Positions 53,156 through 62,427 of a stretch of DNA of 64,000 nt are shown here, piece after piece. The notes under the pieces are model-generated. The model was not told the origin of the DNA. It was given only the letters and a program-made list of their open reading frames with translations, and ran no database searches. The position numbers and the translations under genes were made by a program. Source of the DNA: Tunturiibacter gelidiferens (lineage in GTDB: Bacteria; Acidobacteriota; Terriglobia; Terriglobales; Acidobacteriaceae); contig NZ_JACCCV010000001.1 in the NCBI RefSeq assembly GCF_013410115.1, positions 620,001 through 684,000 on the forward strand, read 5' to 3'. The first letter of the stretch is position 1; every line of letters begins with the position of its first letter.

Positions 53156-54934
53156 TCAATAGCCCGCGGCCTTGCCGTAGTCGCGTCGGTTATCGTGGCC
53201 ACCGAGTAGTTCGTGAGTCTTCGGGTCGACTGCGATGAGCTCGCTATCGCCCCACGTGCCGGGGTTGTGTTCATCGGCGACGGCGAGGCGGTTCACGTTG
53301 TAGCCCATTGCCTTCAGCTGCTCGGCGACCTCAGGGGAGAACTTCTTTTCCAGATCGAGACGATCCGGCAGATATTGATGATGAAAGCGCGGCGCGTCGG
53401 CGGCCTGCTGAATGTTCAGGCCATTGTCGACGCAACTGATCAAGTTATTCGCAACGGTTGTGATGATGGTGGATCCGCCGGGGGTGCCAAGGACATAGGC
53501 CACTCTGGCGTGTCGGAAGACGCCGCCCTTCGTTGTGACAATTGTGGGAGTCATCGCTGAGAGAGGACGCTTGCCTGGAGCGATCGAATTGGCAGGGCCT
53601 TGGATCAATCCATACATGTTGGGCACGCCCATCTTGGAGGCGAAGTCGTCCATCTCATTATTCATAAGGAAGCCAAGGCCCTCCACCGTGACACCCGATC
53701 CAAAGGTGCCGTTGAGTGTGTAAGTGTTGGAGACGGCGTTGCCGTCGGCGTCAATGATCGAGAAGTGGGTCGTCTGGGTCGATTCGTGCACCGCAGGCTG
53801 AGGTTGCGGAGGAGGCGGCATGAAGCCTGCCGGACGGATCAGATCCTTGGACGGCGTTGGGGACGCGGGTTGAATGGAGCTTCGCCACGCGGCCGCGTAG
53901 GCAGGGTTTGCCATCTCTTTGAGCGGCTGCGGCGTAAAGTCTGGATCCCCAAGATAGTCCGCGCGATCCATATAGGCGCGGCGAAAGGCTTCCGTGATGA
54001 TGTGAACCTGGGGCGCAGAACGGTCGGGGCCTAGTTTTGGAAGATTGTAGGTGGAGAGGATGTTGAGGATCTCCATCAGAACGATGCCGCCGGATGAGGG
54101 TGGAGGCGCGGTGATAATTTTGTAACCGTGGTAGGTACCTTTTATGGGTTCGCGATCCTTCACCTGATAGGCCGCGAGGTCATCAGCAGTGATGAGACCA
54201 CCACCAGACTGTTCAAACGAGGCGATCTGTTTCGCCATCTCACCTTTGTAGAATTCGTCCGGATTCGCCGCGATGCGAGTGAGTGTTGCGGCAAGCAGAG
54301 GCTGCTTGAAGGTATCGCCTTCCTTATAGAAGTCGCCGTCGCGCTGGAAGATGTGGGCGGAGGTGGGAAAGCCAGAGAGCATCCTGCTATGAAGGTTTTG
54401 CGCCTCCTCTGCAGAGAGCACATAGCCATCTGTGGCGAGGTGTATGGCTGGCGCCATGTCTTGTTGCAGGGTCAGCTTGCCGAAGTGGCTCTGCGCATAG
54501 ACGAGTCCCGCGACGGTCCCGGGGACGCCGGACGCTTTGTACCCAATCGTGGAGAGGCCCGGAACGACGTTCTTTTGCTCGTCCAGGTACATGTCGCGCG
54601 TCGCAGCAGCGGGGGCCTTCTCGCGATAGTCGAGGAAGTGGGTCTGACCGTGCTTTGTCCGGATCAGCATGAAACCGCCGCCGCCGAGGTTTCCCGCCTG
54701 CGGATAAACCACGGCAAGAGTAAAGGCGACGGCGACGGCTGCGTCGATCGCGTTGCCGCCCTGCTTCAGAATGGCGACGCCGGCATCGGTAGCGTCATGG
54801 TGAATCGTGACGACCATGGCGTGTTTTGCGCGGACAGGCTCTTCGCTTGCTGGACCGCCCGTTTGCGCTGCCAGCGGATTTGCGAAGAGGGCTAGTCCGA
54901 CGGTAGCTGCGAAGACGCGGGTGCCAGCGGGCAT
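53156..54934 (-). CDS. ggt: Gamma-glutamyltransferase
   Basis: The 592-residue periplasmic proenzyme has a signal peptide (1-23). The catalytic Thr388 follows ESTQ in the segment ESTQTTHFSIIDADG, where autocleavage yields the large and small subunits as in E. coli (Thr391). The gamma-glutamyl-binding GNLGGGGFMLIRT and the later TLNGTFGSG, KRPLSAMTPTI and GTPGGSTIITT motifs agree. It hydrolyses or transfers gamma-glutamyl groups of glutathione or poly-gamma-glutamyl substrates. A Pro/Gln-rich loop (about 372-382) lies just ahead of the cleavage site. Divergent from ispE. Confidence 0.94.
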   Translation of the reverse strand: MPAGTRVFAATVGLALFANPLAAQTGGPASEEPVRAKHAMVVTIHHDATDAGVAILKQGGNAIDAAVAVAFTLAVVYPQAGNLGGGGFMLIRTKHGQTHFLDYREKAPAAATRDMYLDEQKNVVPGLSTIGYKASGVPGTVAGLVYAQSHFGKLTLQQDMAPAIHLATDGYVLSAEEAQNLHSRMLSGFPTSAHIFQRDGDFYKEGDTFKQPLLAATLTRIAANPDEFYKGEMAKQIASFEQSGGGLITADDLAAYQVKDREPIKGTYHGYKIITAPPPSSGGIVLMEILNILSTYNLPKLGPDRSAPQVHIITEAFRRAYMDRADYLGDPDFTPQPLKEMANPAYAAAWRSSIQPASPTPSKDLIRPAGFMPPPPQPQPAVHESTQTTHFSIIDADGNAVSNTYTLNGTFGSGVTVEGLGFLMNNEMDDFASKMGVPNMYGLIQGPANSIAPGKRPLSAMTPTIVTTKGGVFRHARVAYVLGTPGGSTIITTVANNLISCVDNGLNIQQAADAPRFHHQYLPDRLDLEKKFSPEVAEQLKAMGYNVNRLAVADEHNPGTWGDSELIAVDPKTHELLGGHDNRRDYGKAAGY

Positions 54935-55085
54935 TCAGGGCTCCAGAAAATTTGTGGATGGGTGCTGAGTTTCAGCATAGCTGGTTCGGGATGAAGGGCG
55001 TCCGAAATAATGGCGCTCGAGTTTGACGGTTGAGATCTCAAACGAGGCGGTTCTTCGCTTTTCCGGTTGGGTAGAATCAGAGGTC

Positions 55086-56345
55086 ATGTCTACACGTGTT
55101 CGTTCGTATTCGAAGATCAATCTGGGGCTTGCGATCGGTCCGGTCCGATCCGATGGATTTCACGGCCTTACGACGCTGTACCAGACGCTGGATCTGCATG
55201 ATTTAGTCACGGTCAAGGCCAGGCGAGCGTCCGCAACCAGGATCTCGCTGACGACCAATCATCCGTTTGTCCCTCGCGATGGCCGCAACACAGCCTGGCG
55301 AATGGTGGAACGGGCGCTCGCGCGCCTGGGGATAACTGCCGAGGTCGAGATCAATATAGAGAAGAGACTGCCCGTTCAGGGGGGAATGGGAGCTGGCTCA
55401 GCCAATGCCGCGGCGGCGCTGCTTGGGCTGGAGCGGGAGCTTGGCGAAGCTCTCCCGGGAGTCGAGAGGCTGAAGCTGGCAGCCGAGATCGGGTCGGATG
55501 TGCCTTTGTTTCTGCTGGGGGGGGCCGTTCTTGGGCTCGGTAGGGGAGAGCAGGTGGTGCCCCTGCCGGACCTCCCAAAGACCTGGTGCGTTGTGGCGGT
55601 GCCTTCGGTGGGCGTTTCGACCCCTGCAGCGTTCAGGGAGTGGGATGCGCGACGGGCAGCGGAGGCGGCTGAAGCAAGGGAGAAGCCTTTGTCTCGGCTG
55701 GGTGAGTTACATCCGCATACCGCTGATGATAGGCCGGATAACCAAGCTGCCGAGGGCGAATTGGGGGAGGGGCATGGGGTGACGCGAGCCGTTGAGTTGA
55801 CGTCCAGACCCCAAGTTGATAAGCTACAAGAGTTGAGTCTTGCTTACTCATCCCTCTCTGCCCCAACAGGCGTAAGCCTAGCGGGAAGGACAGACGATAG
55901 TAGGCCCGGCACCTCCGGTATCGTTCGCGATCCTAGTCCCGAGAAAAAACGGGATTTGCCTGGTGAAAATCAGGCTGACGCGATGAACGATCTGGCCGAG
56001 AATACCCTTCTCGCGCTTGTCCGCACCGGGATTGGAAGCGATGGTCTTCAGAATGATTTTGAAGAGGTCGTCTTTCCTCAGTATCCCTCCTTGCGAATAA
56101 CCAAGCGTCAATTGATGGGTAGTGATTTGGGTAGTTCTGATGTGAATCGTCCTGCGATTTACGCGGCTCTATCAGGTTCTGGCTCTGCTCTGTTTGGACT
56201 TTACCGGTCCGAGCGGGATGCTAAGGCAGCTCAACTGCGCGTCCAGTCCGCCGCGGCTTCGGCTGAAGCGGGGATTGCGGTACAGGTCTTCTTGACGGAG
56301 ACCTTACCCCGGTCAGAGTACTGGAACAGAATGTTCGCGGAGTGA
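55086..56345 (+). CDS. ispE: IspE (CDP-ME kinase) with a large internal insertion
   Basis: The 419-residue GHMP kinase phosphorylates CDP-methylerythritol in the MEP isoprenoid pathway. K10, the ATP-binding PVQGGMGAGSANAAAALL (96-113), D138 in EIGSDVP, and the third motif ALSGSGSALFG (about 361-371) are present. A hydrophilic, Asp/Glu/Pro-rich stretch of about 100-115 residues (about 190-305) sits between the STPAAF segment and NDLAENTLL, making the protein far longer than the usual ~285-310. The frame opens at 55023, but ATG 55086 fits the family start. It precedes tRNA-Gln and prs. Confidence 0.9.
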   Translation: MSTRVRSYSKINLGLAIGPVRSDGFHGLTTLYQTLDLHDLVTVKARRASATRISLTTNHPFVPRDGRNTAWRMVERALARLGITAEVEINIEKRLPVQGGMGAGSANAAAALLGLERELGEALPGVERLKLAAEIGSDVPLFLLGGAVLGLGRGEQVVPLPDLPKTWCVVAVPSVGVSTPAAFREWDARRAAEAAEAREKPLSRLGELHPHTADDRPDNQAAEGELGEGHGVTRAVELTSRPQVDKLQELSLAYSSLSAPTGVSLAGRTDDSRPGTSGIVRDPSPEKKRDLPGENQADAMNDLAENTLLALVRTGIGSDGLQNDFEEVVFPQYPSLRITKRQLMGSDLGSSDVNRPAIYAALSGSGSALFGLYRSERDAKAAQLRVQSAAASAEAGIAVQVFLTETLPRSEYWNRMFAE

Positions 56346-56387
56346 CCTCGCCGGTCAAGTAAAATCAAACTGCATCCGGCGATGTAC

Positions 56388-56461
56388 TGGGCGATCGACT
56401 AACGGTAGGTCAAGTGCCTTTGGAGCACTTTGTCTAGGTTCGAATCCTAGTCGCCCAACCA
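56388..56461 (+). tRNA. tRNA-Gln (UUG)
   Basis: The sequence folds as a cloverleaf. The acceptor stem TGGGCGA/TCGCCCA is perfect, the anticodon stem is AGTGC/GCACT with loop CTTTGGA (anticodon TTG at 56420-56422), and the T-arm is CTAGG-TTCGAAT-CCTAG. The 3' CCA is encoded (to 56461). It lies between ispE and prs, 42 bp after the ispE stop. Confidence 0.95.
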
Positions 56462-56730
56462 ACAAGTCGACGCCAGATGCGACGGGACAGATTAGGGAGT
56501 CTTGTAGAGATGTTAGGCGGCAGCAACAACTTGCCGCAGGATGAAGACGGTTTTGGACTCCGCGGAAAACAGCGCGGAGAAAGAAGTGCGAAGTTTGAAG
56601 AACCGAAGTCTTTTAGTTTTTTTGAGCAGTCCGCAACAAGGATTTCAGAAGAAGTAACGGGGCCGCAACAAGGCCTCGCAAGACAGTGCAGCAGGAACAT
56701 TCAAGGTCAACCAGCCTCGGAGGGTTTCAC

Positions 56731-57849
56731 GTGAACGAACGAAACACGACTGCGGTTCTTTCCCCTATTTCAGAGCAGGCTGAAGAGACAGAAACAATCT
56801 CTCAGCCTGCGCTAGCGCTCTCCTCTACGGCCATTCTGGACGGAAAGCAAAAAGCATCTGGAACCGACAAGACGGCCCCGGAAAAAAAGCGCTCCGGCCG
56901 GCTGGCAGATGACAAGCGCATCAAGATTTTTTGCGGGTCTTCCAACAAGCCTTTGGCCGAGGAGATCTGCAAGTTCGTCGGTGTGCCGCTGGGCGAGACC
57001 CGGTTGCAGAGATTCTCCGACGGCGAGGTTCATTTTCAGCTGCTCGAGAACGTTCGCGGTGCGGATGTCTTTCTCGTGCAGCCTACGTGTTTCCCGGTCG
57101 ATCAGCACCTTGTCGAACTGCTGATCATGATGGATGCGCTGAAGCGCGCCTCAGCCGGACGAATCACGGTTGTCATTCCCTACTATGGCTACGCCCGGCA
57201 GGACAGAAAAGACCGTCCGCGCGTCGCCATTACGTCGAAGCTGGTTGCCGATCTTCTGACCACCGCCGGTGCAAACCGTGCTTTGCTCGTCGATCTGCAT
57301 GCAGCCCAGATTCAGGGATTCTTCAATATTCCGGTGGATCACCTGTTCGCCAGCCCGGTGCTGGTGAGCTACTTCCGGGAGCTTGACCTGCCCAATCTGA
57401 CGGTAGTTTCGCCGGACGCAGGCGGCGTGGAGAGGGCGAGATTCTTCGCCAAGAAACTGGATGTACCGTTGGCCATCGTCGACAAGCGGCGGACCGACAT
57501 CAATGTCACCGAGGTGATGAACGTGATCGGCGATGTACAGGGCCGAACGTGCTTGATCCTCGACGACATCATCGACACCGCCGGAACGCTGGTGAAGACG
57601 GTGGATGCGCTGCTGGCCGAGGGCGCCGAAAAAGTTTATGCGTGCGCGACGCATCCGGTGCTCTCGGGCCCGGCGGTCGAGCGCATCGCAGCCTCACGAT
57701 TGGAGCAGCTGATCGTGACCAATACCATCCCTCTGCGCGAAGACGCGTTGAAGGTGGAGAAGATTAAAGTGCTCTCGATTGCCGGTCTGCTTGGCCGCGC
57801 GATCGAGAGTATTCACATGGAGACCAGCGTCAGTACGCTGTTCAACTAG
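56731..57849 (+). CDS. prs: Ribose-phosphate pyrophosphokinase with N-terminal extension
   Basis: The 372-residue enzyme makes PRPP from ribose-5-phosphate and ATP, feeding nucleotide, His and Trp synthesis. Key pieces are FCGSSNKPLAEEI, FSDGEVHFQLLENVRG, DLHAAQIQGFF, PYYGYARQDRKDRPR and the PRPP-binding CLILDDIIDTAGTLV. Residues 1-62, from the GTG start at 56731, are an extra Thr/Glu/Lys-rich leader absent from typical ~315-residue Prs. GGAGGG lies about 7 bp before the GTG; no internal ATG offers a normal start. The 269 bp before the gene may be its leader; a CTCCGCG/CGCGGAG hairpin sits at about 56558-56580. Confidence 0.92.
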   Translation: MNERNTTAVLSPISEQAEETETISQPALALSSTAILDGKQKASGTDKTAPEKKRSGRLADDKRIKIFCGSSNKPLAEEICKFVGVPLGETRLQRFSDGEVHFQLLENVRGADVFLVQPTCFPVDQHLVELLIMMDALKRASAGRITVVIPYYGYARQDRKDRPRVAITSKLVADLLTTAGANRALLVDLHAAQIQGFFNIPVDHLFASPVLVSYFRELDLPNLTVVSPDAGGVERARFFAKKLDVPLAIVDKRRTDINVTEVMNVIGDVQGRTCLILDDIIDTAGTLVKTVDALLAEGAEKVYACATHPVLSGPAVERIAASRLEQLIVTNTIPLREDALKVEKIKVLSIAGLLGRAIESIHMETSVSTLFN

Positions 57850-57951
57850 GTCGCTGTAGCACTGGATCGCGGTATGAAACAGGGCGGCTTGGATTAACCC
57901 AAGTAGCAAAGGGAGCAGAGCTCAACTCTGTGCCCGAAAGGAAGATTCATC

Positions 57952-58653
57952 ATGGCATCATCCACTATGGAAGCAGTCGTCGCGACGCCTCGCGAGGGCA
58001 AGTTTAACAAGAACGCCGCTCGTCGCGTCCGTGTCGCCGGCAAGATTCCCGCAGTCGTCTATGGCGCGGGCCAGGATGCCGTCGCCGTCGCGGTCGACCC
58101 CAAGGTCATCACCAGAATTCTGCACTCCGACTCCGGTCATAACACGATCTTCGACCTTAACGTCGAGGGCTCCGCTGTCGTGAAGGCCATGATCGTCGAC
58201 TGGCAGAACGAGCCGATCAAAGGCACTCTCCTGCATATCGACCTGAAGCGCATCGCGATGGACAAGACAATGATCGTTTCGGTGCCGATCCAACTCGTTG
58301 GTGTTCCTGTTGGCGTCAAGTCGCAGGGTGGCATCCTCGAGCACGTAATGCGTGAAGTTGAGATCGAGTGCTTGCCCAACGATATTCCGAGCCACCTCGA
58401 TGTCGATGTCTCCAACCTCGAGCTGCACGGCATCATCCACGTCTCCGATCTACCGCACTCCGGCAGCATCAAGTTCCTCGGTGACGAAAACGGAACCGTG
58501 GCGCACGTCACGATCATCAAGGAAGAGGTTGTGGCTGTCGATGCAGTGGTTGCCGCACCGGCTGAGCCAGAGGTTGCCAAGAAGGGCAAGACAGATGCAG
58601 CTGCCCCGGCCGCTGCGCCTGCTGCCGATGCCAAGGACGCGAAGAAGAAGTAG
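57952..58653 (+). CDS. rplY: 50S ribosomal protein L25/TL5 (general stress protein Ctc type)
   Basis: The 233-residue protein binds 5S rRNA. The N-terminal L25 domain reads VVATPREGKFNKNAARRVRVAGKIPAVVYG, followed by the TL5 C-terminal beta domain (VSVPIQLVGVPVGVKSQGG, EIECLPNDIPSHL). An Ala/Lys-rich tail (about 200-233) is extra. ATG at 57952, with GAAAGGA upstream. Downstream of prs; pth follows, an order common in bacteria. Confidence 0.93.
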   Translation: MASSTMEAVVATPREGKFNKNAARRVRVAGKIPAVVYGAGQDAVAVAVDPKVITRILHSDSGHNTIFDLNVEGSAVVKAMIVDWQNEPIKGTLLHIDLKRIAMDKTMIVSVPIQLVGVPVGVKSQGGILEHVMREVEIECLPNDIPSHLDVDVSNLELHGIIHVSDLPHSGSIKFLGDENGTVAHVTIIKEEVVAVDAVVAAPAEPEVAKKGKTDAAAPAAAPAADAKDAKKK

Positions 58654-58720
58654 TTTTGCGCGGCCTGCCGATTCTTTGGATCTGCGGGCCGCCTGAGTTT
58701 GCTGGAAAGGGAAACAAAGC

Positions 58721-59350
58721 GTGAAGTTGATTGTCGGTCTCGGCAACCCCGGTATCGAATATCAGTTCACGCCGCACAACGCTGGCTTTCTCGCAGTGGA
58801 TCGCATCGCGGACGACTGCGGCGTGGTCCTCTCCAATCGCCGGGGACGGGCTCTCACGGCAAAGGCGAGGCTTGCAGGACACGAAGTTCTGCTAGCCAAG
58901 CCTGAGACGTATATGAATCTGAGCGGGCTTTCGGTAGCCGCGCTGGTTCAGGAGCTTGAAATTCCAATCCCGTCGGAGGACCTGATCGTCCTCTATGACG
59001 AGCTGGCATTCCCGCTGGGCAGACTACGCATCAGCGCGAACGGCCGGGCAAACGGGCACAACGGAGTGATGTCGATCTCCGGTGCGCTCGGCACGGAAGA
59101 GTGGTTGCGCATTCGCATTGGTGTTGGGAAACCAGCGCTGGTGGATGGCAGAGAGATCAAAGCCGGCGGCAGGGATTATCTGCTGTCGCAGTTTCGCAAG
59201 CAGGAGCTTGCGGTGTTGGATGAAGTGCTCGACAGAGTGGAAGACGCTGTCGAGGCGGTGCTAACCGAAGGGGTCAGCGCTGCGATGAACAGATTCAACC
59301 GTCGGCCAGACGATCCGGAGAATGGATCGGATGCGTCGAAGGAGAAGTAA
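58721..59350 (+). CDS. pth: Peptidyl-tRNA hydrolase
   Basis: The 209-residue enzyme recycles peptidyl-tRNA dropped from ribosomes. Seen motifs are the start KLIVGLGNPGIEYQFTPHNAGF (catalytic His20 in TPHNAGF), KPETYMNLSGLSV (Asn of catalysis) and DELAFPLGRLRISANGRANGHNGVMSI. Start is GTG 58721, with AAAGGGA before it. It lies between rplY and rpsF. Confidence 0.94.
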   Translation: MKLIVGLGNPGIEYQFTPHNAGFLAVDRIADDCGVVLSNRRGRALTAKARLAGHEVLLAKPETYMNLSGLSVAALVQELEIPIPSEDLIVLYDELAFPLGRLRISANGRANGHNGVMSISGALGTEEWLRIRIGVGKPALVDGREIKAGGRDYLLSQFRKQELAVLDEVLDRVEDAVEAVLTEGVSAAMNRFNRRPDDPENGSDASKEK

Positions 59351-59493
59351 AGAAGCAATCGGTAGGTTGTTGTTTCGAGAAGCAGCAGCAAAGTGTTGTT
59401 ACGGAAACTAGACGCAGTCGAAATTCCAAACCGGGTTGGCAGAACAGACGTCAGCACGGTGCGAAGCAGAACTTCGCAGAAAGAAGTAATCGA

Positions 59494-59982
59494 ATGAATC
59501 GTACCTACGAAATCATGTTCATCGTCCGTCCGGATGTTGAAGAAGCCGAACTCGACAAGCTGATTGAAGGTTTCTCCGCGAACGTCACCAACGGTGGCGG
59601 CGAAATCAAAAGCGTCGAGAAGATGGGCCGCCGCAGGCTCGCCTACACCGTGCGCAAGTTCAACGATGGCTTCTACGTCCTGCTGAACGTCGCCGCAGCC
59701 GGTTCGCTGATCGCCGAGGTCGAGCGTCGCCTCCGCGTCTCCGAGCAGGTCATCAAGTTCATCACCGTCCGCATGGACGAAGAAGAGAAGCGTCTCGCCA
59801 AGGTCAAGGCCATTCGCGACACCAAGGTCAAGCGCAGCGCACAGCCGATCGCAGCTCCTGTACAGGCGCCAGCAGCGCCTTCCGATGCCGAGACCGAGGA
59901 AGAGAAGAAGCCAGTTGCGGCAGCTCCAGTCGAGCACGTCGCATCCGACGCGCCGCCCGAGACTGTCTCCACCGCGGTCTAA
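59494..59982 (+). CDS. rpsF: 30S ribosomal protein S6 with long C-terminal tail
   Basis: The 162-residue protein starts MNRTYEIMFIVRPD and keeps the S6 core to about residue 100. An acidic/Ala/Pro-rich tail (about 110-162) is additional. S6 binds 16S rRNA with S18, encoded next. 143 bp separate it from pth; the leader may carry ribosomal autoregulation, but I could not identify the known S6:S18 RNA element with confidence. Confidence 0.93.
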   Translation: MNRTYEIMFIVRPDVEEAELDKLIEGFSANVTNGGGEIKSVEKMGRRRLAYTVRKFNDGFYVLLNVAAAGSLIAEVERRLRVSEQVIKFITVRMDEEEKRLAKVKAIRDTKVKRSAQPIAAPVQAPAAPSDAETEEEKKPVAAAPVEHVASDAPPETVSTAV

Positions 59983-60146
59983 CTTGTGCTTCGCCTGAAC
60001 ATTCGCGATGGATTTCCAATTGCATCGCACAACGCACTACGATCACCGATCTTCGCTTCCAATTGACTGCACTTCGTCAGTTGTTCAGAGGCTCCAACGC
60101 GAACCTGGAGCGAGGAGAGGCACAACGTACCTGAGAGGGAAATATC

Positions 60147-60497
60147 ATGGCTGACGAAACCAGCACGCAACCCACTGAGCACCACGCACCCACACCCCGC
60201 CCGGCACACTCTGGCCCTGGCGCCGGTCCTCGCACCCCACGCCCCGCAGGCGCACCCGGCGGCGGTCCTGGCGGTCGCAAGTTCTTCCGTCGCAAGAAGG
60301 TCTGCAAGTTCTGCACCGAGAAGATCGACGCCATCTCCTACCGCGACGTTCGCCTGCTTCAGGGCTTCGTTGCCGAGCGCGGCAAGATCGTCCCGCGTCG
60401 CCTGACCGGCGTTTGCACTCGCCACCAGCGCAAGCTCAGCCTGGCCATCAAGCAGTCGCGCAACATCGCTCTGCTCGCCTTCGCTGCACGCTTCTAA
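60147..60497 (+). CDS. rpsR: 30S ribosomal protein S18 with Pro/Gly-rich N-terminal extension
   Basis: The 116-residue protein has the S18 core from about residue 44 ([13 protein letters not shown], then [12 protein letters not shown] and [20 protein letters not shown]). An unusual N-terminal His/Pro/Gly/Ala-rich leader (1-43) comes first. No ssb lies between rpsF and rpsR here. ATG 60147. Confidence 0.93.
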   Translation: MADETSTQPTEHHAPTPRPAHSGPGAGPRTPRPAGAPGGGPGGRKFFRRKKVCKFCTEKIDAISYRDVRLLQGFVAERGKIVPRRLTGVCTRHQRKLSLAIKQSRNIALLAFAARF

Positions 60498-60577
60498 CTT
60501 CTTCCGCTGCGGCGGGACTTTACGGGATACGCAAGACTGGCGGCACCGCGAGCCAGAGACGAAATCGGAGAAATGCA

Positions 60578-61051
60578 ATGGAAGTCATTCTGAAGGAAGA
60601 CGTAAACAAGCTCGGACATCGCGGCGACGTGGTCAAGGTCGCTGACGGCTACGGGCGCAACTACCTGCTGCCGGAGAAGCTCGCCATCGAGGCGACCCTC
60701 GCGAACAAGGCAGTCATTGACCAGATGAAGGCATCTGCGGTTCGCAAGTCCGCCAAGGAGAAGGCCGGGGCCGAGCAGCTGGCCACCCAGCTCTCCGAGG
60801 TTGAGCTTGTGTTCGAGCGCAAGGTCGGCGAGAACGAGCATCTCTTCGGCTCGGTCACCTCGGGCGACATCGCGCACCAGCTTGAGGCCAAGGGCTTCAC
60901 CATCGACCGTCGCAAGATCTCCCTCGAGGAGCCGCTGAAGACGATCGGCGAGTACCACGTTCCCGTGAAGCTGCACCGCGAGGTCACCAGCCACGTCAAG
61001 GTAACGGTCAAGGGCGATCAGCCCGAAGCCGAAACAGCCACCACTGCATAA
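60578..61051 (+). CDS. rplI: 50S ribosomal protein L9
   Basis: The 157-residue protein starts MEVILKEDVNKLGHRGDVVKV, the L9 N-terminal domain. A helix (about 41-75) links to the C-terminal domain (ENEHLFGSVTSGDIAHQL, YHVPVKLHREVTSHVKV). The start ATG at 60578 has GGAG 7 nt upstream. It closes the rpsF-rpsR-rplI operon. Confidence 0.95.
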   Translation: MEVILKEDVNKLGHRGDVVKVADGYGRNYLLPEKLAIEATLANKAVIDQMKASAVRKSAKEKAGAEQLATQLSEVELVFERKVGENEHLFGSVTSGDIAHQLEAKGFTIDRRKISLEEPLKTIGEYHVPVKLHREVTSHVKVTVKGDQPEAETATTA

Positions 61052-61070
61052 TTTACGAACCACGAAGCAT

Positions 61071-61122
61071 AAAACGCGTCGCCCTGCGCAGATCTTGCTA
61101 GGGGCGATGCGTTTTTATTTTT
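61071..61122 (+). terminator. Rho-independent terminator of the rpsF-rpsR-rplI operon
   Basis: AAAACGCGTCGCCC pairs with GGGGCGATGCGTTTT around a 16-nt loop and is followed by TTTTTATTTTT. It sits about 20 bp after the rplI stop. Confidence 0.85.
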
Positions 61123-61152
61123 GTAACTATCAACGGTCAGCCACAAAAAAAG

Positions 61153-62427
61153 CTATTCGTACTTGAGTGTCTGAACCGGATCGAGCCGTGCTGCACGATT
61201 CGCCGGAAGTGTCCCGAAGAGCACACCCACCATCACCGAGCTGCCAAGTGAAAATACGACTGACCATGGATTGATCGGGATTTTGAACGGTGTGAGCAGG
61301 CCAAGAGTGAAGGGAATCGCGAGGCCAAGCATAGTCCCGATGATCCCACCGCTCAGCGAAAGAAAGATCGCTTCGGTAAGAAACTGCAGTCGAATCTCAC
61401 GACTTGTCGCCCCCAGCGCCTTACGGATCCCGATCTCCTTCAATCGGGACTGAACGTTCGCCAGCATGCTGTTCATAATGCCGACGCCGCTGACGATCAT
61501 CGTGATGCCCGCCCCGAGAGTGAGAACGATGGTAAGCATATCCGCGATCTTCGCCATGCTGCTGAGAAGATCGGTGAGCGTCGCGGCTGTGTAAACCGAG
61601 CCAGCATAGTGACGAGACCGGACGATCGCCAGAATACGCTCACTCGCCGGCACCACCAGCGAAGCGCTGCGCATCGTGAAAAATAACTCTTTCAGAGAGT
61701 TGCTTCCAGTGAAGTAGCGTATGACAGGGTAGGGCACGAGCATCGTGTGATCACTGATCTCCGACTGCCCGTAGGTATCGAATGCCTCTTTGAATACTCC
61801 GATGACGACAAACGGAATGCCTTTGATGCTGATCGTTTTGCCCACGGCCTCGTTCACGTTTCCATACAGCTCTTCTGCGAACGGCTTGACCATCACGGCA
61901 ACCTTCTCGTGGGCCAGCTCGTCCTGATCGTCGAAAAAGCGCCCCGACACCACAACGAGATTGCGCACGATCCGATACTGCGGAGAGACGCCAAGCAGGG
62001 TCGTCTGCTTCGTGATGCCGCCGCCCAGACTCACATTGTCGTAAAACTCCAACATCGGAGATGATGCAACGATTCCGGGCACCTGATCGAGGACTTCACG
62101 CATGTCGTCGAGCGTCATGTAGTCGGGCGTGCTCGTGTTCTCCGGGCCGCTGATGTTACCACCGCCATATTGCAGTTCCACCTTGTTAGGCCCGATGCTG
62201 GTCAACTGGTCCAAGGCGTACTGCTTGCCGGTCGACCCGAGAGTTGCAACCAAAATAATCGACATAGAGCCGATGACCATACCCAGCATGGTGAGCAGAA
62301 ACCGCGTCTTGCTTGCACGGAAGCTGTCGACGGCTAGCCTCGCGACCTCACTGAACATCATGGTCGAGCGCGCGCTGGCCAGCGTACGGTCGAATGAGCT
62401 CGGTTTGGGAAGGTTCGTCGTCGCCAT
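61153..62427 (-). CDS. MacB/FtsX-type ABC transporter permease
   Basis: The 424-residue protein has one N-terminal TM helix (about 42-66), a large periplasmic domain (about 67-300), and three C-terminal TM helices (about 310-420). Conserved segments near the coupling helix are MLANVQSRLKEIGIRKALGATSREI and LPANRAARLDPVQTLKYE. It fits the MacB/LolC-like permease class, used for export or lipoprotein movement. No ATPase or membrane-fusion gene is adjacent, so its partner lies elsewhere or the protein acts alone. ATG 62427. The upstream 62428-62662 gap is the divergent control region with the GH20 gene. Confidence 0.87.
   Translation of the reverse strand: MATTNLPKPSSFDRTLASARSTMMFSEVARLAVDSFRASKTRFLLTMLGMVIGSMSIILVATLGSTGKQYALDQLTSIGPNKVELQYGGGNISGPENTSTPDYMTLDDMREVLDQVPGIVASSPMLEFYDNVSLGGGITKQTTLLGVSPQYRIVRNLVVVSGRFFDDQDELAHEKVAVMVKPFAEELYGNVNEAVGKTISIKGIPFVVIGVFKEAFDTYGQSEISDHTMLVPYPVIRYFTGSNSLKELFFTMRSASLVVPASERILAIVRSRHYAGSVYTAATLTDLLSSMAKIADMLTIVLTLGAGITMIVSGVGIMNSMLANVQSRLKEIGIRKALGATSREIRLQFLTEAIFLSLSGGIIGTMLGLAIPFTLGLLTPFKIPINPWSVVFSLGSSVMVGVLFGTLPANRAARLDPVQTLKYE

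Noticed and set aside
59351..59493. S6:S18 autoregulatory RNA leader before rpsF
   Set aside because: The location is right, but I could not align the conserved CCG-containing structure with confidence.
36000..62000. A dif-like recombination site expected at a terminus
   Set aside because: No sequence resembling the dif consensus was noticed in the AT-rich gaps where I looked; the terminus idea rests only on skew.
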